A stretch of 64,000 nt of DNA from Nakamurella alba (GTDB lineage Bacteria > Actinomycetota > Actinomycetes > Mycobacteriales > Nakamurellaceae). Positions 24,318 through 33,857 of this stretch are shown piece after piece. Under the pieces are notes generated by a model. The model ran no database searches. It was given only the letters and a program-made list of their open reading frames with translations, and was not told the DNA's origin. The stretch spans positions 310,001-374,000 of the forward strand of contig NZ_WLYK01000006.1 in assembly GCF_009707545.1 (NCBI RefSeq), read 5' to 3'. Position 1 is the stretch's first letter; each line of letters starts with the position of its first letter. A program made the position numbers and the translations under genes.

Positions 24318-27059
24318 CTACCCCTGCAGCACCCGCCAGACCCGGTCCCGGGAGACCGGCAGCTCGCGGACACGCCGGCCGATGGCGTCGGCCACGGCGT
24401 TGGCCAGCGCCGGCGCGACCGGGTTGTAGGGGGACTCGCTCATCGACTTCGCACCGAAAGGGCCGATGTCGTCGACGGTGTCGGCGAAGAAGACCTCGGT
24501 GCGGGGGACGTCGGCGAACTGCGGGATGTGGTAGTTGCGCAGGGTCGCGCTGGTCACCGCGCCGCGGTCGTCGAAGTGGTACTCCTCGTACATCGCGGAG
24601 CCGATCGCCTGCGCCACACCGCCTTCGACCTGACCACGGCACTGCGCAGGATTGATCACCACACCCGCGTCGGCGCCGTGCACGGACTGCAGGATGCGGA
24701 TCTCGCCGGTGGCGGTGTCCACCGCCACCCGGAAGCCGTGCACGTTGAACGCCAGCGACCGACGGGCCCCGTCGGCGCTGCCGGTACCACTGAGCGGGGT
24801 GACCGCGGCGGCGAGCACGTCATCGAGGGACACCAGGGTGTCGGACGGGAAGCGCACCCCGCCCGGCTCGAGCACCCCACCGCCGGTCTCTCCCGCCAGA
24901 TCCGCTGCGAGGGAGAGGATTCGGGCAGACAGCTGCTGCGCCGCGGCGGTGAGAGCGGCGCCGGCGATCACCGTGCCGGTGGAACCGTAGGCGCCGGTGT
25001 CGTGCGCCACGACGTCGGTGTCGGACTGCACCAGCCGGATCCGGTCGGCGGTGGTGCCCAGGGCAGTGGAGAGGATCTGGTGGTGCACGGTGGTCGTGCC
25101 GTTGCCGAACTCGGCGGTGCCGACGGCCGCGGTGAAACAGCCGTCGGCGGCGAGAGTGACGGTGGCGTCGGAGAAGTGGCCGCGCGGCGGTGCCGTGGCG
25201 ATCATCGAGAGGGCGATCCCGGTGCCGGTGCGCCAGCGGTCACCGTCCGGCGCGGGCAGCCCCCGGCCGGAGGACAGGGCCTGCTCCACCAGGTCCAGAC
25301 ACGCCTCGATGCCGTAGGACCCGAACCCGAGGTCGTCGTGGCCCTCGTCGATCGACACCAGCGGCTCGCCGGGCCGGACGACGTTGCGGCGGCGCAGCTC
25401 CACCGGGTCGATGCCGAGCTCGGCCGCCAGGTCGGTCATCGCCGACTCGACCGCGAAGATGACCTGACCGAGGCCGTACCCGCGGAAGGCGCCGGCCGGC
25501 AGCGTGTGGGTGTAGACCGCCGCGGCATCGATCCGTTTGTTCGGGCACCGGTAGACCGCCACGGACTCGCTGCAGCCGTGGAACATCACGCCGGGACCGT
25601 GGTTGCCGAACGCTCCGGTGTTGGACAGCACGTCGAGATCCATGGCGGTGAGCAGCCCGTCGGCACCGGCGGCCAGCCGGATCCGCAGCCGCATCGGGTG
25701 CCGGGTAGGGGTGGCGGTGAACTGCTCGGTGCGGCTCATCTCGAACGACACCGGCCGGCCGGTGCGCAGCACGGCGAGCGCCACCAGGTCCTCGGTGAGC
25801 ATCTCCTGCTTGCCGCCGAACCCGCCGCCCACCCGTGCGGTGCGCACCCGGATCCGCTCGACAGGAAGGTCGAGCACCCGGGCCAGCTCCTGCCGCACCA
25901 GGAACGGCACCTGGGTGCTGGTGCGGATCACCAACCTCCCCGCCTCGTCGAGCATGCCGATGGCGCCGTGGGTCTCGAGGTGCACGTGCTGCACCCGGCC
26001 GGTCCGGTACTCCCCCTCGACCACCACCGATCCGGGTGTACTCCGGGCATGGGCGACCGCCGCGTCGACATCGCCGAAGTGCGAGTGCACCTCGGCCACC
26101 ACGTTGCGCGCCGGGTCCGAGATGCGGGACTCCGCGGCGTCCTTGTCGCCGTGCACCAGCGGCGAGCCAGGCTCCCGGGCGAGCTCGGGATCCAACTGTG
26201 CGGGCAGGATCTCGTAGTCGACGACGATCAACCGGCGGGCCGCCTCGGCCTGGGTGACCGACTCCGCCACGACGAGGGCGACCCGCTGGCCGATGTGCCG
26301 CAGTTCCGGCTCCATGATCCGGGTGTCGTCCGGGTCCTCGACCCGGTTCTGGTGCCGCCCGGTGGAGAACAGCACGTCCGGGACGTCGTGGTGGGTCAGC
26401 ACCGCGATCACCCCGGGCGCCGCCAGCGCGGCGGTGGTGTCGATCGACCGGATGCGGGCGTGCGCGTGCGGGCTGCGCAGCAGTACGGCGTGCAGCATGC
26501 CCGGGACGGCGAGATCCATGGTGTAGGGCTCGGTCCCGGTGACGATCCGCGGGCCGGCCGGTGCCCGCAGCGAGGACCCGACGCCGGTGCCGTGCTTGCC
26601 CATGGCGACGTCGTCGGTCGGATCGAGGGTGCCGGCGACGCCGTGCAGCGCATCGTCGATCGCCCGGTAGCCGGTGCAGCGACACAGGTTGCCGCGCAAT
26701 GATCGTGGCAGGTCCACCCGCTGCTCGGCGGTGAGCCCGGACGCGGTGACCACCATCCCGGCGGTGCAGAACCCGCACTGGAAACCGCCGGCTGCCACGA
26801 AGTCCCGCTGCACCGGATGCAGGTGCTCGGGGGTGCCCAGGCCGCTCACCGTGGTCACCTCGCGTCCCGCCACCCGGTGCGCCGGGACGATGCAGGAGTG
26901 CACCGGTCCGCCGTCCAGCAGCACCGAACAGGCACCGCAGTCCCCGGCGTCGCAGCCCTTCTTCACCTCGAAGTGGCCGTTCTCCCGGAGCAGCGTCCGC
27001 AGCACCTGGCCCGGCCGGGCCTCCAGCTCGACCGGCTCGCCGTTCAGGGTCAGCTTCAC
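24318..27059 (-). CDS. Xanthine dehydrogenase, fused [2Fe-2S]-molybdopterin subunit
   Basis: A 913-residue fusion. Residues 1-150 are a CoxS/XdhC-type iron-sulfur protein: plant-type cluster ligands C36, C41, C44 and C56, second-cluster ligands C95, C98, C126 and C128 (CGFC and CRC). The rest is a molybdopterin subunit with GGGFGGKQE, GAFRGYGLGQ and GPFGAKSMSES. Residues matching bovine xanthine oxidase Glu802 (in MSRTEQF), Arg880 (in AFRGYG) and Glu1261 (in SMSESP) are all present, favouring purine over aldehyde substrates. Electrons would pass to FAD on the adjacent subunit. GTG at 27059 overlaps that gene's stop. Context with urate oxidase supports xanthine/hypoxanthine oxidation. No XdhC-type maturation factor is nearby. 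Confidence 0.88.
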   Translation of the reverse strand: MKLTLNGEPVELEARPGQVLRTLLRENGHFEVKKGCDAGDCGACSVLLDGGPVHSCIVPAHRVAGREVTTVSGLGTPEHLHPVQRDFVAAGGFQCGFCTAGMVVTASGLTAEQRVDLPRSLRGNLCRCTGYRAIDDALHGVAGTLDPTDDVAMGKHGTGVGSSLRAPAGPRIVTGTEPYTMDLAVPGMLHAVLLRSPHAHARIRSIDTTAALAAPGVIAVLTHHDVPDVLFSTGRHQNRVEDPDDTRIMEPELRHIGQRVALVVAESVTQAEAARRLIVVDYEILPAQLDPELAREPGSPLVHGDKDAAESRISDPARNVVAEVHSHFGDVDAAVAHARSTPGSVVVEGEYRTGRVQHVHLETHGAIGMLDEAGRLVIRTSTQVPFLVRQELARVLDLPVERIRVRTARVGGGFGGKQEMLTEDLVALAVLRTGRPVSFEMSRTEQFTATPTRHPMRLRIRLAAGADGLLTAMDLDVLSNTGAFGNHGPGVMFHGCSESVAVYRCPNKRIDAAAVYTHTLPAGAFRGYGLGQVIFAVESAMTDLAAELGIDPVELRRRNVVRPGEPLVSIDEGHDDLGFGSYGIEACLDLVEQALSSGRGLPAPDGDRWRTGTGIALSMIATAPPRGHFSDATVTLAADGCFTAAVGTAEFGNGTTTVHHQILSTALGTTADRIRLVQSDTDVVAHDTGAYGSTGTVIAGAALTAAAQQLSARILSLAADLAGETGGGVLEPGGVRFPSDTLVSLDDVLAAAVTPLSGTGSADGARRSLAFNVHGFRVAVDTATGEIRILQSVHGADAGVVINPAQCRGQVEGGVAQAIGSAMYEEYHFDDRGAVTSATLRNYHIPQFADVPRTEVFFADTVDDIGPFGAKSMSESPYNPVAPALANAVADAIGRRVRELPVSRDRVWRVLQG

Positions 27060-27880
27060 GGCGCGGCCTCCGGGAACAGCTCGACCCGGATCTCCTCGGC
27101 CAGCACGGCGCTCACCGCGTGCCGCCAGTCCGGGGTCCCGTGCGCGTCGTGGTGCCAGACCGACGCATCCAGCCCGTCCACCGCCGCCAGCAGCTCGCCG
27201 GGCCCGGGATCGGCGGCGAAGGAGAGCCGGATCGGCCGGACGGTGCCGCCGGTCAGCGTCAGCTCGAACCCGTCGGCGGCGGTGCGGCGGCCGATCACCA
27301 CGCTGCCCGACCGGCCGAGCGGGGACAGCGCGATCTTGCGGAACGCGGTCCGCTCGCGCAGTGCCTGGTCCGGCAGCAGGATGCTGCGCAGCACCTCGCC
27401 GGACCGCAGCGCGGTCGTCGCCGGACCGGTCACGAAATCCATCACCAGCAACGTGCGCAGACCGCCGTCCGGGGTCCAGATGGTGCACACGCCGTCCAGT
27501 GACGCGGTCAGCGAGATCATCGGTCCGGCCGGGAAGCCGAGGCAGAGGTTGCCGCCCACCGTCGCGAACCGCCAGATCTTGAACGAGGCGAGATAGGCCT
27601 CGCAGCACTGGCGGAGCAGGCCGGCCGCGCCGTATCCGTCCGGCAGCCGGTGGTCGTAGAGCTCCTGGACGGTGCAGGTGGCGGCGACCTCGAGCCCGGC
27701 CGCGGAGTGCTCCAGGGGTGTCCAGCCGAGGGTGGTCAGGTCGACCAGTTGCTCGACGGTGTCCTGCGACTCGCTGAACAGCCAGGTGCCACCGGCCAGC
27801 ACAGCGACGGGACCGCCGAGACCGGCGAGATCGGCGCGCGAGCGGGCGGGGACGATCGCGGTGACCGTGTTCAGGTCCAC
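27056..27880 (-). CDS. Xanthine dehydrogenase FAD-binding subunit
   Basis: A 274-residue CoxM/XdhB-type flavoprotein. VAVLAGGTWLF is the first FAD loop and RFATVGGNLCLGFPAG the second (ATVGGNL). The C-terminal part SSSV-like VVIGRRTAADGFELTLTGGTVRPIRL matches the CO-dehydrogenase flavoprotein C-terminal domain. It passes electrons from the iron-sulfur clusters of the fused partner to NAD+ or another acceptor. GTG at 27880 follows GGGAGG; the frame continues upstream without support. It is the first gene of a two-gene operon and ends in a GTGA overlap with the large subunit. Confidence 0.9.
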   Translation of the reverse strand: MDLNTVTAIVPARSRADLAGLGGPVAVLAGGTWLFSESQDTVEQLVDLTTLGWTPLEHSAAGLEVAATCTVQELYDHRLPDGYGAAGLLRQCCEAYLASFKIWRFATVGGNLCLGFPAGPMISLTASLDGVCTIWTPDGGLRTLLVMDFVTGPATTALRSGEVLRSILLPDQALRERTAFRKIALSPLGRSGSVVIGRRTAADGFELTLTGGTVRPIRLSFAADPGPGELLAAVDGLDASVWHHDAHGTPDWRHAVSAVLAEEIRVELFPEAAP

Positions 27881-27988
27881 CCGCCCTCCCTTCGCCTCGG
27901 CGCCGGCGTGCTGCCGATGGTGCACGGAACGGTGCCCTGACGGCGTGTCCGGACGGTAACGCGGCTGTTTCCCGTTCCGCGAGGGCTG

Positions 27989-28750
27989 TCAGCCGTCCGT
28001 GGCGCCGGGGCGGCCCCCGCTCCCCGCCGCCCGCACCGCCGTCCACCACCCTGGTGCCGGGGAGCGGTGCAGGTCGCGGCCGGTCCAGCGCAGGACCGTC
28101 CCGGGGCCGTGCAGGTCGAACCGCTCACCCGCCGCGGCCGACACCGGGCCGGCCACCCGGCCGAGCACCAGCACGCTGTCCACCACCCGGTCCGACCCGA
28201 GCAGTCCGGGCCGGCCGCGGGTGGATCGCTGCAGGTCGAGGTCCTCCAGCAGCAGCGGTTCGCCGGCCAGCGTCACCCGGGTCCGGGCCAGCAGATCGCC
28301 GCCGAGCTCGCCGGTCCGCCCGAGCACGAGGGTCTCCCGGAAGACCGCCTCGGCACCGTCCGCGGCCTCCAGATCGAGGGTGCGGGTCACCCGGGCGCCG
28401 TCGGCCACGACGAACGGTTCGCCGTGCCAGCGCAGCCGGGCCCCGACCCCGAGGCGGATCCGGACGGTCCACCAGGACGGCTCCCCGGCGCCGTCGTAGG
28501 CCACGGTGCCGGCGGTCTCCACGATCTCCAGCCGGCCGCCGTCGGCGACCTCGACGTCCAGCCGGACCGTGTCGCCGGGCAGCAGCAACGCCTCGGTGGC
28601 GACCAGCGCGATCCGGGCGCCGGTCGCGTCCGCCGACAGCACCCGGGGTGCGAGCAGGCCGGGCCGCAGCCGCATCGACGCCCGGCCGACGCCGGTGGCG
28701 TCGGGGGTGATGCCGATCGCCACCGACCCGTCGGCGGGCGCGAGGATCAC
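27989..28750 (-). CDS. ureD: Urease accessory protein UreD
   Basis: A 253-residue UreD/UreH-family protein. Family features include [19 protein letters not shown] near the start, [38 protein letters not shown], then [45 protein letters not shown] and [28 protein letters not shown]. UreD binds the urease apoenzyme and, with UreF and UreG, carries nickel into the active site. GTG at 28750 overlaps the ureG stop by 4 bp. It is the last gene of the ureGD unit, which lies apart from ureABCF. Confidence 0.9.
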   Translation of the reverse strand: MILAPADGSVAIGITPDATGVGRASMRLRPGLLAPRVLSADATGARIALVATEALLLPGDTVRLDVEVADGGRLEIVETAGTVAYDGAGEPSWWTVRIRLGVGARLRWHGEPFVVADGARVTRTLDLEAADGAEAVFRETLVLGRTGELGGDLLARTRVTLAGEPLLLEDLDLQRSTRGRPGLLGSDRVVDSVLVLGRVAGPVSAAAGERFDLHGPGTVLRWTGRDLHRSPAPGWWTAVRAAGSGGRPGATDG

Positions 28751-29565
28751 GAGTGGGCGTGGGTGGGTTCGCCCCCGGCGTGCGCATCGTCGTGAGCGCC
28801 GTCGTGGGCATGGTCGTGAGAGCCGTCGTGGGCATGGTCGTGGGCTTCGTCGTGGGTGTGGGTGAAGCCGCCACCGGGCAGGGACTCGTCGGCGTGGAAG
28901 TGCGGGGCCATCGGGCCCGGGTCGACCGGGACGTGGGTGCCGGTGCGGAACACCGCGAGCATGTCCCGCAGCCACTGCTTGAGGCCCTCGACCGAGACCT
29001 GGTCGGTGCGGGAGAGGCCGAGGACGGGACGGCCGTCGCGGGCGGCGCTGCCGTCGGCCACCATCTGCCCGACATCGACTCCGACGTACGGCGCGAGATC
29101 GGTCTTGTTGACGATCAGCAGGTCGGCGCGGGCGATCCCCGGTCCGCCCTTGCGCGCCACGTCGCCGCCGCCGGCCACGTCCAGGACGAACAGCTGGGCA
29201 TCGACCAGGGCCGGCGAGAAGGTCGCGGTCAGGTTGTCGCCGCCGGACTCCACCAGCACCACGTCCAGCGGCGCGAAGTCCTGCTCCATGTCCTCGACGG
29301 CCAGCAGGTTCGCGGTGACGTCGTCGCGGATGGCGGTGTGCGGGCAGGCGCCGGTCTCGACCGCCCGGATCCGCTCCGGCTCGAGCACCCCGGCGGACCG
29401 CAGGAACCGGGCGTCCTCGTCGGTGTAGATGTCGTTGGTGATCACGCCGAGCCGCAGCTCCGCGGACAGCTCGCGGCAGATCAGCGCGATGATCGAGGAC
29501 TTCCCGGTGCCCACCGGCCCGGCCACCCCCAGCCGGAACGAACGGGTGGTGTTCGGAGTGGTCAT
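28747..29565 (-). CDS. ureG: Urease accessory GTPase UreG with C-terminal His-rich tail
   Basis: A 272-residue SIMIBI-class GTPase. The P-loop GPVGTGKSS is at residues 16-24, [29 protein letters not shown] (the CPH metal site), [15 protein letters not shown] and [14 protein letters not shown] follow in the usual order. UreG supplies nickel to urease with GTP hydrolysis. The C-terminus from about residue 230 is unusual: repeated His-Asp units ([21 protein letters not shown] and on) encoded by a 24-bp DNA repeat. UreG His tracts, when present, are normally N-terminal. No ureE is seen, so this tail may act as the nickel store. It overlaps ureD by 4 bp. Confidence 0.94.
   Translation of the reverse strand: MTTPNTTRSFRLGVAGPVGTGKSSIIALICRELSAELRLGVITNDIYTDEDARFLRSAGVLEPERIRAVETGACPHTAIRDDVTANLLAVEDMEQDFAPLDVVLVESGGDNLTATFSPALVDAQLFVLDVAGGGDVARKGGPGIARADLLIVNKTDLAPYVGVDVGQMVADGSAARDGRPVLGLSRTDQVSVEGLKQWLRDMLAVFRTGTHVPVDPGPMAPHFHADESLPGGGFTHTHDEAHDHAHDGSHDHAHDGAHDDAHAGGEPTHAHS
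28798..28842. repeat. 24-bp-period repeat encoding the UreG His tail
   Basis: GCCGTCGTGGGCATGGTCGTG occurs at 28798-28818 and again, identical, at 28822-28842. The 24-bp period is exactly eight codons, so the repeat copies the HDHAHDGS/A unit in frame. Further decayed copies extend on both sides. Confidence 0.85.
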
Positions 29566-29652
29566 CAGGCACCTCGCAGGTCGATCGGCTCAGCGGGCGG
29601 GCAGGATTCCCACCCGCGCACCGACCGTAACCGCCCCGCATGTCCGGAACAT

Positions 29653-29682
29653 GACCGCGCCCGGAACGACCGCGCCCGGAAC
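29653..29682. repeat. 15-bp perfect tandem duplication
   Basis: GACCGCGCCCGGAAC occurs twice head to tail (29653-29667 and 29668-29682) between ureG and the thioredoxin gene. It is 30 bp long with no dyad symmetry, and I see no function for it. Confidence 0.7.
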
Positions 29683-29690
29683 GACAACGA

Positions 29691-29713
29691 CCCCGCCGCG
29701 TGGTGCGACGGGG
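29691..29713 (-). terminator. Hairpin after thioredoxin gene
   Basis: CCCCGCCGC (29691-29699) pairs with GCGACGGGG (29705-29713) with one internal mismatch and a 5-nt loop, 20 bp beyond the thioredoxin stop on the minus strand. It would separate the thioredoxin transcript from ureGD. Confidence 0.55.
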
Positions 29714-29733
29714 CCGTGGTCTTGCCTCGGGGA

Positions 29734-30120
29734 TCAGGCGTCGGCGGTGGTGGCGGCCTTCGCCTGCTGCTCGGCGATCTCCTTGCGGACCTGGTCCATG
29801 TCGACCTTCGACGCCTGCTCGATGAGGTCCTCCAGCGCATCGGCCGGCAGGGCGCCCGGCTGCGAGTACAGGACCACGCCGTCACGCACGACCATCAGGG
29901 TCGGGATCGACCGGATCTGGAAGGCCTGCGCGAGCGCCTGCTGCGCCTCGGTGTCGACCTTGCCGAAGGTCAGCTCAGGATGCTTCTCCGACGACTTCTC
30001 GAAGACCGGGCCGAACTGGCGGCACGGGCCGCACCAGGACGCCCAGAAGTCGACGAGTACGGTGCCCTCGCCACCCACGACGTCGTCGAAGTTCTGCGTG
30101 GTCAGTTCGGTGGTCGCCAT
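29734..30120 (-). CDS. Thioredoxin
   Basis: A 128-residue cytosolic thioredoxin. VLVDFWASWCGPCRQFGPVFEK carries the redox pair C30 and C33 in WCGPC, and IRSIPTLMVVRDG has the cis-proline loop. A C-terminal extension of about 20 residues (KVDMDQVRKEIAEQQAKAATTADA) is charged and probably helical, longer than the usual 105-110 residue family size. ATG at 30120 follows GGAG with good spacing. It lies between the ureF-side and ureG-side urease genes, but nothing suggests a urease role. Confidence 0.95.
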   Translation of the reverse strand: MATTELTTQNFDDVVGGEGTVLVDFWASWCGPCRQFGPVFEKSSEKHPELTFGKVDTEAQQALAQAFQIRSIPTLMVVRDGVVLYSQPGALPADALEDLIEQASKVDMDQVRKEIAEQQAKAATTADA

Positions 30121-30277
30121 CTCTGCTCCAGTTCCTGCCGGGATCACCGGCCGTCTGTGGTGCCGGACCGCTCGTGGCGCCCGGCCGGCCGCCCGCACCG
30201 GTCGTGCGGGGCCTGTCCGTTCCTGCAACGAACGACCGGCACCGACGATTCCCCGCGCCCGGCGATCCACGCGGCCG

Positions 30278-31033
30278 TCAGATCCGGAAGCGCCAGTACT
30301 CGGCCACGTAGGGCAGATCGAACTCCGCCCGGCCGGCCAGGTCGGGATGGGTGGCGGTGAGCTCGCGAACCGCGGCGAGCAGGTCGGCCCGGTCCGCCTC
30401 CGACTGCAGCAGCACGTAGCTGCGGGTGGCGACCAGGTCCACCAGGCGGTCCGCGGTCATGGGCTGCAGCCAGTCGACCCGCCCCGAGTCCAGCGGCTGC
30501 AGCGGCGGCCGCACGTCCGGCAGGAACCGCCCCCGGCCGGGCCCGTCGGCGGAGGCGAGCAGCCGGCCCAGCTCACCGACCCAGTCGACCTGCTCGTCCC
30601 GGGTGTTCCAGACCAGGCCGAGAACCCCGCCCGGACGCAGCGCGCGGACCACCTCGGCGGACCCGGCGACCGGGTCCACCCAGTGCCACGCCTGCGCCGC
30701 GAGCACCGCCGCCACCGAGCCGTCCGGCACCGGGATGCGCTCGCCCGCCCCGTCCAGCACGCCGACCCCGGGCAGTACTGCGGCCAGTTGCGTCCGCATG
30801 CCCTCCGAGGGCTCGACGGCGACGACGTCCGGGCGCCGCGCCGCGAGCAGGGCGGTGAGCTTGCCGGTGCCCGCACCGACGTCGACCACCGTTCCGGTCG
30901 GGACGTCGGCCAGCAGGGCGTCCACCACCGCGTCCGGGTAGCCGGGCCGGGAGGCGTCGTAGAGGCCGGCCGCCGGGCCGAAGGCTCTCGCGTGGTCCCG
31001 CCGGTGTCCAGATGCTGCTCCGGGTGTCGCCAT
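30278..31033 (-). CDS. Class I SAM-dependent methyltransferase
   Basis: A 251-residue Rossmann-type methyltransferase. Motif I is TVVDVGAGTGKLTALLA, an acidic motif VVAVEPSEGMR follows, and VAAVLAAQAWHWVDPVAGSAEVVRALRPGGVLGLVWNTRD gives motifs II-III. The N-terminal ARAFGPAAGLYDASRPGYP is typical of the actinobacterial methyltransferase type 11 group. The acceptor is unknown. ATG at 31033 is chosen within a longer open frame. It sits between ureF and the thioredoxin gene on the same strand, interrupting the usual urease gene order. Confidence 0.88.
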   Translation of the reverse strand: MATPGAASGHRRDHARAFGPAAGLYDASRPGYPDAVVDALLADVPTGTVVDVGAGTGKLTALLAARRPDVVAVEPSEGMRTQLAAVLPGVGVLDGAGERIPVPDGSVAAVLAAQAWHWVDPVAGSAEVVRALRPGGVLGLVWNTRDEQVDWVGELGRLLASADGPGRGRFLPDVRPPLQPLDSGRVDWLQPMTADRLVDLVATRSYVLLQSEADRADLLAAVRELTATHPDLAGRAEFDLPYVAEYWRFRI

Positions 31034-31075
31034 GGCATCAGTCAACACCCCGACGGCGGTCCCCACCTGCACGAC

Positions 31076-31765
31076 TCAGGCCCGGAACAGCCGACGCTCG
31101 GCGACGGCGTGCTGCTCCGCCCACCGTTCGATCATCGGCGCCGCCGCCGCCGGGATCTCTTCTGGCTCCTCGAGATCCTCAACCAGACAAGCCATCTCGT
31201 CGATAGGCTCATCGAGCGCCAGCACCCGCCGGGCCGCCGCGACCGGGTCCGCCGGGGCCAGCTTGAGGGCCGCGGCGCACACCGACTGCACGTCGTCGTA
31301 GCCGATCAGCCGGGCCAGCCGGCCGGCATCCAGCCCACCCGCCGCTGCCGCCACACCGAGAACCACTGCCCGGCACAGGTTCCGGACACCGGAGGCGGCG
31401 ATCACCGCCGGTGCGTCCGGCCAGAGTCCCTGCAACAGCCGCAGGTAACCGCGACCGAGCACGGTGGCGTTCTCCCGCAGGGCCGCCGACGCCGTCCGCG
31501 CCCGCCAGGCCGTGTCGCACCGCCGCAGATCCTCCGTCCCACCGCGGAGCACCATCGACCGCGCCACCACGGCGGTCCCGGCCTCGACCAGGGTGACGGT
31601 GGCCAGCCGGACCCGCAGCAGGTTGTCGATCGCCGACTCCGGCATGCCGTCGAGCAGCGCCGGCTCCAAGCCGCCGGACTGGGTGTGCGCACCGGTGGGC
31701 AGGCGGGAGTCGGCGAGCAGCATCAGCAGCACGTCGGCCCTGTCGGCTGTGTCGGCATGGGTCAC
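31076..31765 (-). CDS. ureF: Urease accessory protein UreF
   Basis: A 229-residue all-helical UreF-family protein. LLMLLADSRLPTGAHTQSGGLEPAL is the family opening (DS-LP-G-F-S-GLE in most members, here A-H-T-Q-S-GGLE). ENATVLGRGYLRLLQ, then ALKLAPADP and CLVEDLEEPEEIPAAAAPMIERWAEQHAVAERRLFRA match the rest. UreF acts with UreD and UreG as the checkpoint for nickel insertion. I chose GTG at 31765 because GAGG lies 9 nt upstream; an in-frame GTG at 31774 directly abuts that site. It follows ureC by a few bases and ends the ureABCF unit. Confidence 0.9.
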   Translation of the reverse strand: MTHADTADRADVLLMLLADSRLPTGAHTQSGGLEPALLDGMPESAIDNLLRVRLATVTLVEAGTAVVARSMVLRGGTEDLRRCDTAWRARTASAALRENATVLGRGYLRLLQGLWPDAPAVIAASGVRNLCRAVVLGVAAAAGGLDAGRLARLIGYDDVQSVCAAALKLAPADPVAAARRVLALDEPIDEMACLVEDLEEPEEIPAAAAPMIERWAEQHAVAERRLFRA

Positions 31766-31776
31766 GACAGGCACCC

Positions 31777-33480
31777 TCAGAACATCGAGTACAGCTGCGC
31801 CAGCGGCAGTTCCGTCGCCGGGGCCGGTTCGATCAGCTCGCCGTCGACGGTGATCCGGAAGGTCTCCGGCTCGATGACGATCTCCGGGGTGGCGTCGTTG
31901 TTGCGCATGTGCGCCTTGCCGACATCTCTCGTGGAGCGCACCGCCACCAGCTCCCGCTGCAGCCCCAGCCGCCCGGCCAGGCCGTCCTCGATGGCGGCCG
32001 GCGCCACGTAGGACTGGGAGAGCGAGGCACCGATCCCGTCGGCCAGGGCCGGCCGCATCAGCACGGGCTGCGGCGTCGGGATGGAGGCGTTCGGGTCACC
32101 GAGAGCGCCCCAGACGATGCCGCCGCCCTTGATCACGATCGACGGCCGGACGCCGAAGAAGGCCGGGTCCCAGAGCACCAGGTCCGCCAGCTTCCCCACC
32201 TCGACCGAGCCGATCTCGTGGTCGACCCCGTGCGAGATCGCCGGGTTGACAGTGTATTTCGCGACATACCGGCGGGCCCGGAAGTTGTCGGCGGGCAGCG
32301 ATCCGCCGATGTCGCCGAGCCGGTGCTTCATCACGTGCGCGACCTGCCAGGTGCGGGTGATCACCTCGCCGATCCGGCCCATCGCCTGGGCATCGGAGGA
32401 GGTGAGGGAGATGGCACCGAGATCGTGCAGCACGTCCTCGGCGGCGATGGTGGTGGCCCGGATCCGGGACTCGGCGAAGGCCAGGTCCTCCGGCACCGCG
32501 GGGTTGAGATGGTGGCAGACCATGAGCATGTCGAGGTGTTCGGCGACGGTGTTCACCGTGTGCGGCAGGGTCGGGTTGGTGGACCCCGGCAGCACGTTCG
32601 GCAGGCCGGCCAACCGCAGGATGTCCGGCGAGTGCCCGCCGCCCGCACCCTCCACGTGGAACGCCGAGATCGACCGCCCAGCAATGGCATCGATCGTCGA
32701 CTGCACGTAACCGGCCTCGTTCAGCGAGTCCGAGTGCAGCGCGACCTGCAGCCCCCACTCACCGGCGGCGCGCAGCGCGGCGTCCACCGCCGCCGGGGTG
32801 GAACCCCAGTCCTCGTGCACCTTGTAGCCGCCGGCCCCGGCCAGCGCCTGCTCCCGCAGCCCCTCCATCGAGACGGTGTTGCCCTTGCCCAGCAGCAGCA
32901 CGTTGACCGGGTACCGGTCCAGCGAGCGGTGGATCGCCGACAGGTGCCAGGCCCCCGGGGTGACCGTGGTGGCCTTGGTGCCCTCGGACGGACCGGTGCC
33001 GCCGCCGCCGATCGTGGTGATGCCGGTGGCGAGCGCCTCCACCACCTGGGACGGCGACAGCATGTGCACGTGCGAGTCGAAAGCGCCTGCGGTGAGGATC
33101 TTCCCCTCGCCGGAGATGATGTCGGTGGACGGCCCGATCCGCAGGTGCGGGTGCACCCCGTCGGCGATGTCCGGGTTGCCCGCCCGGCCGAGCGCGACGA
33201 TCCGGCCGTCCCGGATCCCGACGTCGGCCCGGATGATCCCCCAGTGGTCGAGCACGACGACGTTGGTGACCACCGTGTCCGGCGCGCCGTCGGCGCGGGT
33301 GGTGGAGCCCTGGGCCATCGACTCGCGGATCGACTTGCCGCCGCCGAAGACCGCTTCCTCACCGCCGACGGTGAGGTCCTGCTCCACCTCGATCCACAGA
33401 TCCGTGTCACCGAGCCGGATCTGGTCGCCGACCGTCGGCCCGTAGAGCGCGGCGTACTCCGCGCGGGAGATCTCCACCAT
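31777..33480 (-). CDS. ureC: Urease alpha subunit UreC
   Basis: A 567-residue catalytic subunit of full length. Nickel ligands are visible: the first His pair in [11 protein letters not shown], the carbamylated lysine in [12 protein letters not shown], the His of [14 protein letters not shown], the flap and catalytic His in [10 protein letters not shown], and the Asp of [13 protein letters not shown]. It hydrolyses urea to ammonia and carbamate in the cytosol. It follows ureB by 3 bp and precedes ureF. In this window urea would come from ureide breakdown. Confidence 0.97.
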   Translation of the reverse strand: MVEISRAEYAALYGPTVGDQIRLGDTDLWIEVEQDLTVGGEEAVFGGGKSIRESMAQGSTTRADGAPDTVVTNVVVLDHWGIIRADVGIRDGRIVALGRAGNPDIADGVHPHLRIGPSTDIISGEGKILTAGAFDSHVHMLSPSQVVEALATGITTIGGGGTGPSEGTKATTVTPGAWHLSAIHRSLDRYPVNVLLLGKGNTVSMEGLREQALAGAGGYKVHEDWGSTPAAVDAALRAAGEWGLQVALHSDSLNEAGYVQSTIDAIAGRSISAFHVEGAGGGHSPDILRLAGLPNVLPGSTNPTLPHTVNTVAEHLDMLMVCHHLNPAVPEDLAFAESRIRATTIAAEDVLHDLGAISLTSSDAQAMGRIGEVITRTWQVAHVMKHRLGDIGGSLPADNFRARRYVAKYTVNPAISHGVDHEIGSVEVGKLADLVLWDPAFFGVRPSIVIKGGGIVWGALGDPNASIPTPQPVLMRPALADGIGASLSQSYVAPAAIEDGLAGRLGLQRELVAVRSTRDVGKAHMRNNDATPEIVIEPETFRITVDGELIEPAPATELPLAQLYSMF

Positions 33481-33483
33481 CGG

Positions 33484-33819
33484 TTACAGCACGCCCCCGT
33501 CGTCCTTGATCTGCAGACCGGGCACCCGGCGCGCGCCGCGCAGCGCCACCGCCGCCACCGTCCGGGAGGCGCCCGGTTCGAAGCGCCGGGAGGTCCCGGA
33601 CGGGATGTCCAGCCGGAACCCGTGTGCCGCCGCCCGGTCGAAGTCCAGTGCGGTGTTCGCATCGGGCAGGTGCAGGTGCGAGCCGATCTGCACCGGCCGG
33701 TCACCGGTGTTGACGATGGTCAGCTCGATCCGTTCGTCCGGCCCGCGGTCCGCGTTCAGTTGCACCGTGCCCGGCGCCGTCCTGATCGCCCCCGGGCCGC
33801 TGTCGCGCCCTCCGGCCAT
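33484..33819 (-). CDS. ureB: Urease beta subunit UreB
   Basis: A 111-residue structural subunit. RIELTIVNTGDRPVQIGSHLHLPDANTALDFDRAAAHGFRLDIPSGTSRRFEPG is the family core (N-GDRP-Q-GSH-HF-E-N-AL-FDR--A-G-RL-IP-GT--RFEPG), with LHLPD in place of the common FHF-E. ATG at 33819 follows GAGGAG by 5 nt. It assembles with UreA and UreC into the trimer of heterotrimers. It is a separate gene from ureA, as in mycobacteria and streptomycetes. Confidence 0.96.
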   Translation of the reverse strand: MAGGRDSGPGAIRTAPGTVQLNADRGPDERIELTIVNTGDRPVQIGSHLHLPDANTALDFDRAAAHGFRLDIPSGTSRRFEPGASRTVAAVALRGARRVPGLQIKDDGGVL

Positions 33820-33857
33820 ACGTGCTCCTCGTCCTCATTCCCGGTGCCCGGGCGCCG

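Noticed and set aside
22086-26702. An unbroken plus-strand frame of over 1,500 codons
   Set aside because: It is antisense to the second hyuA and xanthine dehydrogenase genes, whose cofactor motifs are intact. Its product is Arg/Gly/His-rich without domains, the usual shadow of a real gene in very GC-rich DNA.
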